NCBI GenBank assembly: GCA_964012715.1
Contig: CAXGUG010000041.1
Coordinates: 1-29,399, forward strand
Length of the DNA: 29,399 nucleotides
Direction: 5' to 3'
Source: UBA1479 sp964012715
Lineage (GTDB): Bacteria > Pseudomonadota > Alphaproteobacteria > Rhodospirillales > Casp-alpha2
This document shows, one piece after another, positions 1 to 6,221 of this stretch. Numbering within the stretch: position 1 is the first letter of the stretch; each line of letters starts with the position of its first letter. The position numbers and the translations under genes were made by a program. Under the pieces are notes generated by a model that was given only the letters and a program-made list of their open reading frames with translations, ran no database searches and was not told where the DNA came from.

Positions 1-1721
1 GTTCCGGCGGCGGCGCCAACATCTTCCGCGGCCACGACAACGTGCAGGGTGCGACCGACATGTGCATCCTGTCGCACTCGCTGCCGGGCTATTACGGCCT
101 GAAGGCGGGTTCGTGGAAGCACTGGGCCCGTGTCTGGGGTGTCGACTACGACTACATCCTGGGCCGCTTCGGCTCCAAGAAATTGATGGAGTCCAAGGGT
201 ATCCCGGTCAGCCGCTGGATCGACGGCGTTCTTGAAGACAAGAAGAACATCGACCAGCCCGACAACGTCCGCGCCATGGTTCTGTGGGGTCACGCCGTGA
301 ACTCGCAGACCCGACTGCCGGAAATGAAGAAGGCGATGGAAAAGCTGGATCTGATGGTCGTCATCGATCCGGTCCCGACCTTTGCTTCCGTCATTCCGGA
401 CCGCAAGGACGGCGTCTATGTGCTGCCGGCATCGACGCAGTTCGAAACCTACGGTTCCGTGACCGCGTCCAACCGCTCGCTGCAATGGCGTGAAAAGGTC
501 GTCGAGCCGCTGTTCGAATCGCTGCCCGATCACGTCATCATGTACAAGTTCGCCAAGAAGTTTGGCTTCGCGGATGAGATGTTCAAGAAGGTCAAGGTCA
601 CCAATGACGAGCCCTTGATCGAAGACGTCACCCGCGAATTCAACTCGGGCATGTGGACCATCGGCTACACCGGTCAGTCGCCGGAACGCCTGCGCGCCCA
701 CATGCAGAACCAGGCGACCTTCGACAAGACCTCGCTTCAGGCGGTCGGCGGCCCCGTTGCCGGCGATTACTACGGTCTGCCCTGGCCCTGCTGGGGAACG
801 GCCGAACTGAAGCACCCGGGTACGCCGATCCTGTACGACACCTCCAAGCCGGTCGCCGAAGGCGGCCTGTGCTTCCGCGCCCGTTTCGGCGTGGAACGCA
901 ACGGTGTCTCGCTCCTGGCCGAGGGTTCCTACTCCGTCGGTTCGGAAATTCAGGATGGTTATCCGGAATTCACCATGGCCATGCTGAAGAAGCTGGGCTG
1001 GGACAAGGACCTGACCGAAGCGGAAGTGAAGGCCATCGAGGCCGTCGCCGGCGACAAGACCAACTGGAAGACCGACCTTTCGGGCGGTATCCAGCGCGTC
1101 GCCATCAAGCACGGTTGTGCGCCGTTCGGTAACGCCAAGGCTCGCGCCGTGGTTTGGACTTTCCCGGATCCGGTGCCGTTGCACCGCGAGCCGCTCTACA
1201 CGCCCCGGCGGGATCTTCTGCCCAAGTACGAAACGTACAAGGACACGAAGAACTACCGTCTGCCGACGGCGTACGAGTCCATCCAGAAGCAGGACTTCTC
1301 TCAGAAGTTCCCGACCATCCTCACCTCTGGTCGTCTCGTTGAATACGAAGGCGGCGGCGACGAAAGCCGGTCGAATGCCTGGCTGGCCGAGCTGCAGCAG
1401 GACATGTTCTGCGAGGTCAACCCCGTCGATGCCAACAATGCCGGCATCAAGGACGGTCAACAGATGTGGGTGCACTCGCCGGAAGGCGGCAAGGTTAAGG
1501 TCAAGGCTCTCGTCACCGAACGCGTGGCGCCGGGCGTTGTCTTCATGCCGTTCCACTTCGGCGGTCACTGGCAGGGCGAAAGCCTGCGCGCCAAGTACCC
1601 GGAAGGGGCCGATCCTTATGTGTTGGGCGAAGCGGCCAACATGTGCGGCACCTACGGCTACGACGTCGTGACCCACATGCAAGAGACCAAGGTCACCTTG
1701 TGCCGGATCGAAACGGCCTAG
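1..1721 (+). CDS. fdhA: Formate dehydrogenase catalytic (alpha) subunit, 5'-truncated by window edge
   Basis: This is the C-terminal 572 residues of a molybdopterin-dependent formate dehydrogenase; the first complete codon is at position 3 and the reading frame is open to the window edge, so a GTG at 42 is not the true start. The visible part begins SGGGANIFRGHDNVQGATDM, typical of the bis-MGD oxidoreductase core, and ends with the molybdopterin dinucleotide-binding domain (about the last 150 residues, from FPTILTSGRLVEYEGGG through FHFGGHWQG to the terminal KVTLCRIETA). The N-terminal FeS cluster, the Cys/Sec active-site residue and any Tat signal lie outside the window. Family knowledge: such subunits oxidise formate to CO2 and pass electrons to a four-cluster beta subunit and a cytochrome b. 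The downstream beta and gamma genes support the membrane-bound respiratory type (FDH3-like). The stop at 1719-1721 is 17 bp before the next start, consistent with one operon. Confidence 0.93.
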   Translation, partial: SGGGANIFRGHDNVQGATDMCILSHSLPGYYGLKAGSWKHWARVWGVDYDYILGRFGSKKLMESKGIPVSRWIDGVLEDKKNIDQPDNVRAMVLWGHAVNSQTRLPEMKKAMEKLDLMVVIDPVPTFASVIPDRKDGVYVLPASTQFETYGSVTASNRSLQWREKVVEPLFESLPDHVIMYKFAKKFGFADEMFKKVKVTNDEPLIEDVTREFNSGMWTIGYTGQSPERLRAHMQNQATFDKTSLQAVGGPVAGDYYGLPWPCWGTAELKHPGTPILYDTSKPVAEGGLCFRARFGVERNGVSLLAEGSYSVGSEIQDGYPEFTMAMLKKLGWDKDLTEAEVKAIEAVAGDKTNWKTDLSGGIQRVAIKHGCAPFGNAKARAVVWTFPDPVPLHREPLYTPRRDLLPKYETYKDTKNYRLPTAYESIQKQDFSQKFPTILTSGRLVEYEGGGDESRSNAWLAELQQDMFCEVNPVDANNAGIKDGQQMWVHSPEGGKVKVKALVTERVAPGVVFMPFHFGGHWQGESLRAKYPEGADPYVLGEAANMCGTYGYDVVTHMQETKVTLCRIETA

Positions 1722-1738
1722 GTTAGGGAGACGCAACA

Positions 1739-2335
1739 ATGGCAAGAATGAAGTTCCTTTGCGATGCCGAGCGCTGCATTGAATGCAACGCCTGCGTCAC
1801 CGCGTGTAAGAACGAACACGAGGTGCCGTGGGGCATCAACCGCCGCCGGGTCGTGACCATCCGTGATGGTCAGCCGGGCGAACGGTCCATCTCGGTGGCC
1901 TGCATGCACTGCTCCGACGCGCCGTGCATCGCGGTCTGCCCGGTGGATTGCATCTACCAGACGGAAGAAGGCGTGGTCCTGCACTCCAAGGACCTGTGCA
2001 TCGGTTGTGGTTACTGCTTCTTCGCGTGCCCGTTCGGCGCGCCGCAGTACCCGCAGGCGGGTAACTTCGGTTCCCGTGGCAAGATGGACAAGTGCACCTT
2101 CTGCAACGGTGGTCCGGAAGAAGACAACTCCGCCGCCGAGTTCCAGAAGTACGGCCGTAACCGCCTTGCGGAAGGCAAGTTGCCGCTGTGCGCCGAAATG
2201 TGCTCGACCAAGGCCCTCCTTGGCGGCGACGGCGACATGGTGTCCAACATCTACCGCGAGCGTGTCGTGGCCCGTGGCTTCGGGTCCGGCGCTTGGGGCT
2301 GGGGCACCGCCTATCAGCTGAAGGCGGGCTCGTAA
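1739..2335 (+). CDS. fdh3B: Formate dehydrogenase FDH3-type beta subunit, four [4Fe-4S] ferredoxin
   Basis: This 198-residue protein carries electrons from the catalytic subunit to the membrane cytochrome b. Four cysteine groups are visible: CIECNACVTAC near residue 13, CMHCSDAPCIAVCPVDC near 55, CIGCGYCFFACP near 85, and CTFCNGG paired with CAEMC further on, enough for four [4Fe-4S] clusters in the DMSO-reductase-family electron-transfer fold. It is shorter than the E. coli FdnH/FdoH subunits and lacks their C-terminal membrane anchor, as in the short FDH3 beta subunits. The ATG at 1739 is preceded by a TTAGGGAGA ribosome site. It follows the alpha gene by 17 bp. A strong hairpin lies just after its stop, before the lipoprotein gene. 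The identification is firm; the FDH3 subgroup is inferred from length and operon. Confidence 0.93.
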   Translation: MARMKFLCDAERCIECNACVTACKNEHEVPWGINRRRVVTIRDGQPGERSISVACMHCSDAPCIAVCPVDCIYQTEEGVVLHSKDLCIGCGYCFFACPFGAPQYPQAGNFGSRGKMDKCTFCNGGPEEDNSAAEFQKYGRNRLAEGKLPLCAEMCSTKALLGGDGDMVSNIYRERVVARGFGSGAWGWGTAYQLKAGS

Positions 2336-2363
2336 GGCCCATCCTGTAGCCTTATCGAAGGTC

Positions 2364-2387
2364 CCCCGCCGCATTCGTGCGGCGGGG
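2364..2387 (+). terminator. Perfect 10-bp GC hairpin with TTCG loop between fdh3B and the lipoprotein gene
   Basis: CCCCGCCGCA (2364-2373) and TGCGGCGGGG (2378-2387) are perfectly complementary around a TTCG tetraloop. No T-run follows, so it is not a classical intrinsic terminator. Inside an operon such a hairpin may protect the 3' end of the alpha-beta message or reduce read-through to the downstream genes. That role is inference. Confidence 0.6.
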
Positions 2388-2448
2388 TGATCTATCGAGG
2401 TTCGGGCCAATTCGGCACGCGCCATCGAGGCATGACAAGGAATCAAGC

Positions 2449-2766
2449 ATGACCGAACAACGAATTTCTATGCTCCGCGCGGCCAAAACGCTGGGCCTGA
2501 TCGCTATCACGGCGGTTGTGCTCGTCGGCTGCCGCGCCGAGGAACAAGGCCGGCTGATCCGCTACGAACAGGGCGTCTACAAAGGCAAGCCCGATACCGA
2601 ACTGAGCCAAGCCCAACTGGAAGAACTGCGCTCGCGCGCACGGAAACAGGCCGGGGCATCCGGTGCCGGCTTCGCCGGCGGCGGCAAAGTTCAGGACTCG
2701 GGCCAGGACGTTCGCGTTCCCGGCGAGATGAACACGCGCCTGCAAAATCAAGCCGGTGCGAAATAG
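2449..2766 (+). CDS. Small predicted lipoprotein in the formate dehydrogenase operon
   Basis: This is a 105-residue protein of no named family that I recognise. Residues 1-28 form a lipoprotein signal: basic start, hydrophobic stretch LGLIAITAVVLVGC, and lipobox L-V-G-C with Cys28 as the predicted lipidated residue. Arg follows at +2, so an inner-membrane Asp-type retention signal is absent. The mature part is short and hydrophilic (EEQGRLIRYEQGVYKGKPDT, then Gly- and Gln-rich) with no further cysteine. I chose the ATG at 2449, with AAGGA 9 bp upstream, over an upstream in-frame start at 2377 that would run through the hairpin and place residues before the signal. It sits between the beta and cytochrome b genes. 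A role at the periplasmic face, in assembly or stability of the enzyme, is inference from position only. Confidence 0.8.
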   Translation: MTEQRISMLRAAKTLGLIAITAVVLVGCRAEEQGRLIRYEQGVYKGKPDTELSQAQLEELRSRARKQAGASGAGFAGGGKVQDSGQDVRVPGEMNTRLQNQAGAK

Positions 2767-2812
2767 GGCGCCGTACGGCAAGCCCGAAACGGATATGACA
2801 GGGGAATGAGAG

Positions 2813-3919
2813 ATGTCCTGGTCGACCATACGTAATCTTGCGGGGGCTTTGGCCCTTGCCCTGATCGTGGCTTATGCCACGGCGGCGGGCCTGAGCGGTT
2901 CGCCTTCGTTGAATGTCTCCGCAGCCCAAGCGCAAACGGGCGGAAACGTTCCCGGCGGCGCGCAGGGCTCTTTGTCCCAGGCCGAAATGTGGCGCGCGGT
3001 GCGCGGCGGCATCACCGGTACGGTGACGATCCCGAACAAACAGGCGGGGCAGTTGGTGCAAGCCGACGGCGATTCCTGGCGGGCGATCAAGAACGGCCCG
3101 CTGGCGCAGTACGGCGCCATCTTCCTGTTGGTGACGGTCGTCGTCATCGCCGCGTTCTACCTAATCCGAGGCAAGATCCGGATCGACCACGGGCGCGATC
3201 CGCAGGGCCGGACGATCGAACGCTTCAACGCGTTGGAGCGTGGCGTTCACTGGCTGACGGCATCGAGCTTCATCGTGTTGGGCCTGACCGGCCTGAACGT
3301 CAGCTACGGCCGTTATGTGTTGAAGCCGATCCTGGGGCCCGAGGCCTTTGGGACGATCACCTATTACGGCAAACTGGGACACAACTACCTGGCCTTCGCC
3401 TTTATCCTGGGCGTGGTCCTGATGTTCCTGCTGTGGGTTCGCCACAACATTCCGAGCCTGCGCGATCTGAAGTGGCTGGCCGTCGGCGGCGGATTGTTCT
3501 CCAAGAACGTCCACCCCGAAGCCCCCCGTTTCAACGCCGGCCAGAAGCTGGTGTTCTGGATGGTGGTGCTCGGTGGCGCGTCGTTGAGCCTGTCCGGCTT
3601 GGCGCTGATGTTCCCGGGCGATATCACGCCTTGGGCCGGGACCTTCGCGATCCTGAACAAGCTCGGGTTCGACCTGCCGGTTCATCTGACGATCCTGCAG
3701 GAAACGCAGCTTTCCGTGCTGTGGCACTCGCTTGTCGCGCTGGTCATGATCGGCGCGGTGATCGGCCACATCTACATTGGCTCCCTCGGAATGGAAGGGG
3801 CCATCGATGCGGTGGCGTCCGGTCAGGTCGACCTGAACTGGGCCAAGGAACACCACAGTCTTTGGGTTGAGGAAGAGATGGCCAAGGCCGACGCCCGTGG
3901 GGCGCAGCCGGCGGAATAA
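2813..3919 (+). CDS. Formate dehydrogenase gamma subunit, cytochrome b556
   Basis: This 368-residue membrane subunit takes electrons from the FeS beta subunit through b hemes and reduces quinone. Residues 1-41 look like a signal peptide (cleavage near AAQA-QTGG), followed by a periplasmic segment of about 55 residues. Hydrophobic spans lie near 99-117, 148-165, 191-209, 245-266 and 303-322. Candidate heme or quinone-site histidines are H146 (RGVHWLTA), H190 (KLGHNY), H211 (WVRHN), H305 (LWHSL) and H319 (IGHIYIGS), the pattern of the FdoI/FdnI-type family. The long N-terminal export segment before the first core span is commoner in non-enteric homologues than in E. coli. The ATG at 2813 has a purine-rich GGGGAATGAGAG site upstream. 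It is the last gene before a strong terminator. Confidence 0.92.
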   Translation: MSWSTIRNLAGALALALIVAYATAAGLSGSPSLNVSAAQAQTGGNVPGGAQGSLSQAEMWRAVRGGITGTVTIPNKQAGQLVQADGDSWRAIKNGPLAQYGAIFLLVTVVVIAAFYLIRGKIRIDHGRDPQGRTIERFNALERGVHWLTASSFIVLGLTGLNVSYGRYVLKPILGPEAFGTITYYGKLGHNYLAFAFILGVVLMFLLWVRHNIPSLRDLKWLAVGGGLFSKNVHPEAPRFNAGQKLVFWMVVLGGASLSLSGLALMFPGDITPWAGTFAILNKLGFDLPVHLTILQETQLSVLWHSLVALVMIGAVIGHIYIGSLGMEGAIDAVASGQVDLNWAKEHHSLWVEEEMAKADARGAQPAE

Positions 3920-3947
3920 GATCAAGAACATTCCATCCAACACAAGT

Positions 3948-3980
3948 AAGGGCGGCCTTTCGGGGCCGCCCTTTCTCTTT
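3948..3980 (+). terminator. Rho-independent terminator after the formate dehydrogenase operon
   Basis: AAGGGCGGCC (3948-3957) pairs with GGCCGCCCTT (3964-3973) around a TTTCGG loop, followed by the T-rich tail TTTCTCTTT. It lies 29 bp after the gamma-subunit stop and between convergent genes. Confidence 0.9.
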
Positions 3981-4002
3981 GCGCTGATCGGTAACGAAGG
4001 GA

Positions 4003-5199
4003 TCAGGCGATATCGTTCGCCGTATAGGCGTCGGGATCGCCGCCCGCATAGGCGATGGTGCTGGACGCATCCAAGGTTCGCCCGTCGTTGAATTCGATCA
4101 ACGGCAGGCCTTTGGTTTGATAGTCCTTGAAGGTTACCGAGCCACCGGCCGCGCCGAACGAAATCGTCAGGTCGTCGCCATTGACCGCGAACGAGGTGTC
4201 GTCGAATGACAGGCCGCTGCCCAGCTTCAAGGTGCTGCGCTCGTCCGCCCCGTCGATCGTATCGTTGCCGTCACCGGCGTAATATTCGATATCGGCGTAA
4301 GAGTCGTTGAAAGTCATCTCATCGTCGCCCAGGCCGCCGCTGGCGACCGCGCGATGTTCGACCGACGGGGCCATGCCGTCGCTGGTCATGCTGTAGCCGA
4401 TCAACGATTCCACGTTGTCGAAGGTCAGCTTGTCATTGCCGGTCCCGCCATAGGCTTTGACCGCGCGACCGGACATGCTGACGACGTCGTCGCCGGCCCC
4501 GCCGAAGGCCGTACCCCACAACAGGTTGCCGTGCGAGACGATGGTGTCGTTCCCGGCCCCGCCGAAGATCTTGTTGGCGCCGCGCTCGGCGACGATGGTG
4601 TCGTCGCCGCTGCCGCCGAAGACTTCCATCATGCCGTCCTTGCCGGTGATGTTGTCGTCGCCTTCGCCGCCGCTGACCAGGCCGGCCAGGCCGGTGGTGG
4701 TGATGGTGTCGTTGCCGTCGTCACCGGAAATGAGCGAGGTAAAGATCGGCCCCTGACCGGACCAGCGGGACCCGGCGTTGATCGTATCGTCGCCATTACC
4801 GCCGTTGACCGCCACGCGATATCCGGTGGCGTTGATGCTGTCGTTGCCGTCACCCCCCTGAACGGAGACGTTGATACCGTCGGCTTCAATCTCGTCGTCG
4901 CCTTCGCCACCGTCGATCTCGGTTTTATATTCCGCCGATTCGTCATCTTCCTTGCCGGACAGGATTTCCGACAGGACCGCCCATTTGCGGAACGCCTGGA
5001 CGAAGTCGATGAACTGCCCGGTGGTATCGGTGCCGGTATCGGTCTCTGCCGTCTCGTCCGACTGGGCGGTGCCGTCGCCGGTTCCGGTGGTGGCGCCCGT
5101 CGTCTGGGTTTCGCCTTCCATGGATTGGCGGGTCAGAAACTCGCGGTAATAGGAAAAATAATTGAACTGGCTATGGGCGCCGTTGATGGGTGTGGACAT
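4003..5199 (-). CDS. RTX-like calcium-binding beta-roll protein, probable type I secretion substrate
   Basis: This is a 398-residue acidic protein with no N-terminal signal peptide. Residues 27-60 are a Thr/Gly/Asp-rich linker. Residues 96-316 hold about eleven GGxGxD-type motifs (GGEGDDEI, GGDGNDSI, GGNGDDTI and so on). Most are not back-to-back nonapeptides: six units are exactly 18 residues long, one calcium motif plus a nine-residue strand without one. The end (DDLTISFG, VTFKDY, IEFNDGRTL) resembles the hemolysin-type calcium-binding related domain that often closes RTX proteins. No protease, lipase or adhesin domain is visible, and no type I exporter genes are nearby. The ATG at 5199 has AGGAGG 10 bp upstream. 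Family knowledge says such repeats fold on binding calcium outside the cell; the specific job here is unknown. Confidence 0.87.
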   Translation of the reverse strand: MSTPINGAHSQFNYFSYYREFLTRQSMEGETQTTGATTGTGDGTAQSDETAETDTGTDTTGQFIDFVQAFRKWAVLSEILSGKEDDESAEYKTEIDGGEGDDEIEADGINVSVQGGDGNDSINATGYRVAVNGGNGDDTINAGSRWSGQGPIFTSLISGDDGNDTITTTGLAGLVSGGEGDDNITGKDGMMEVFGGSGDDTIVAERGANKIFGGAGNDTIVSHGNLLWGTAFGGAGDDVVSMSGRAVKAYGGTGNDKLTFDNVESLIGYSMTSDGMAPSVEHRAVASGGLGDDEMTFNDSYADIEYYAGDGNDTIDGADERSTLKLGSGLSFDDTSFAVNGDDLTISFGAAGGSVTFKDYQTKGLPLIEFNDGRTLDASSTIAYAGGDPDAYTANDIA

Positions 5200-5453
5200 G
5201 CGTTGCCTCCTGCGTCTGCTTCCCCAAGCTGCTATCCGTCAGGAAGTGCGACGCAAGATGCATGCCCAGGCCGCGGGCAGGCCAAGTTGTTGATTTTTTG
5301 TTAACTTTAAATCCGGCTGAAGGCTTAGGTCTGATTTTCAATCGGAATCGTCTGCCCTTGGTTAGGCAGATTTTGCCGGGCAGTGGCCTGGCACAGCGAA
5401 ACCGTTCCGGTCAGGGTGACCGGTCAAAAAGCCTTTGGAAAAAGCTGATTGCC
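5200..5453. other. AT-rich upstream region of the RTX-like gene
   Basis: These 254 bp hold no gene that I can support. The part near 5288-5312 (GATTTTTTGTTAACTTTAAA) is clearly AT-richer than its surroundings and is the best candidate for the RTX-gene promoter on the minus strand. A 6-bp inverted repeat, TCTGCC and GGCAGA, lies near 5350-5370. It is too short to call a terminator. Confidence 0.35.
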
Positions 5454-5579
5454 TTAGTGCAGGCGAACGTTGCTGGTCGAGTATTTCTCGCCGGCGGTTT
5501 TGTCGGTCGCGTTCAAGGCAAAGCCGGCGACGACGGCGATGATCACGGCGGCAATGGTGCCGGTCAGGAATGACTTCAT
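5454..5579 (-). CDS. 41-residue single-span membrane protein
   Basis: A short reading frame encodes 41 residues beginning MKSFLTGTIAAVIIAVVAGF and ending in a hydrophilic tail, KYSTSNVRLH. Residues 4-22 form one hydrophobic helix after a single Lys, so it could be a small inner-membrane protein or an uncleaved signal anchor. GGTGGAG lies 6-12 bp before the ATG, a good ribosome site. I recall similar small proteins with a YST-S-NVRL-like tail in other alphaproteobacteria, annotated as hypothetical; that recollection could not be checked. It is divergent from the coiled-coil gene to the right and more than 250 bp upstream of the RTX-like gene, so it is probably a separate transcription unit. 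Function unknown. Confidence 0.72.
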   Translation of the reverse strand: MKSFLTGTIAAVIIAVVAGFALNATDKTAGEKYSTSNVRLH

Positions 5580-5788
5580 GTGTCTCCACCCCAATTGTCA
5601 GGCCTCGGCGCTTTGGTGGCCGATGGGCTCAGGTGCCGATGTTATGCTGCCCATATTCTAGTGAATTGCGGGGGCGTTTCAACTCGCGCTTCCACGCTGT
5701 GGAATGCAGCGGTTGCCGAACATGACAGGCTGGATGGCAACGGCTATGCTGATCGCGAGATTCGGAAAGTCCTGAAGGGGGTAGATAT

Positions 5789-6139
5789 ATGTCCGACAAC
5801 GAAAGCCAGGCGGCTTCGCAAGCCTTCGTCCAACATTTGGAGGACTCCGGCTTCTTCACCCAGATCAAGGATCTGGAAGGCAACCTGACGAAGATCGCCG
5901 AGGAGCTTCAGACCTTCGGACAAGCCTCGCAGGCGCGGATGGAAGAATCCGAGAACCTCGCCGCCCATATCCTGGCGATTGAATCGATCCTGGCGGTGCT
6001 GATTCGCAACGCGGGCGTCAGCATGGACGACATCAAGGCCGAGGTGAAAGACCGCACGGCGGCGATCTCCGGCGTCGAGGAGGGCAGCCCCTCGGTTCAT
6101 GCCATCGCCGAAGATATCGTCAAGCGCGGCCAAAGCTGA
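5789..6139 (+). CDS. Conserved-looking 116-residue helical/coiled-coil protein of unknown function
   Basis: I do not recognise this protein. It is acidic, has no cysteine, no signal peptide and no membrane span. Residues 10-60 (FVQHLEDSGFFTQIKDLEGN onward) show heptad-like spacing of L, I and F and are probably helical, and a second helical stretch runs from about 62 to 76 (ILAIESILAVLIR). The tail ends HAIAEDIVKRG. The start ATG at 5789 has AAGGGGG about 8 bp upstream. It is a single-gene unit, divergent from the 41-residue gene and closed by a strong terminator. A cytoplasmic structural or adaptor protein is plausible but not shown. Confidence 0.7.
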   Translation: MSDNESQAASQAFVQHLEDSGFFTQIKDLEGNLTKIAEELQTFGQASQARMEESENLAAHILAIESILAVLIRNAGVSMDDIKAEVKDRTAAISGVEEGSPSVHAIAEDIVKRGQS

Positions 6140-6173
6140 ATTCGCCGCCCGCCCGCCGCGGGCACGGCAAAAG

Positions 6174-6201
6174 AAACGGGGGCTTAGAGCCCCCGTTTTT
6201 T
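6174..6201. terminator. Bidirectional intrinsic terminator between convergent genes
   Basis: AAACGGGGGCT (6174-6184) pairs with AGCCCCCGTTT (6188-6198) around a 3-base loop. Six T's (6196-6201) follow on the + strand and a T-rich stretch follows on the - strand, so it can end both the coiled-coil gene and the soluble formate dehydrogenase operon, which stops at 6222. Confidence 0.92.
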
Positions 6202-6221
6202 AGTTCCTCTTCCCTCTAAAT

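Noticed and set aside
2377..2448. Upstream extension of the lipoprotein gene to an in-frame start at 2377
   Set aside because: It would begin inside the hairpin and put 24 hydrophilic residues before the signal peptide; the ATG at 2449 has a proper ribosome site.
4354..5304. Long + strand open frame (316 codons) opposite the RTX-like gene
   Set aside because: It is the complement of the repetitive GGxGxD coding sequence; it has no ribosome site or family motif, and the - strand frame is clearly the coding one.
5348..5375. TCTGCC-N8-GGCAGA followed by TTTT as an intrinsic terminator
   Set aside because: Only a 6-bp stem and no + strand gene upstream; the T-run is in the wrong direction for the - strand small gene.
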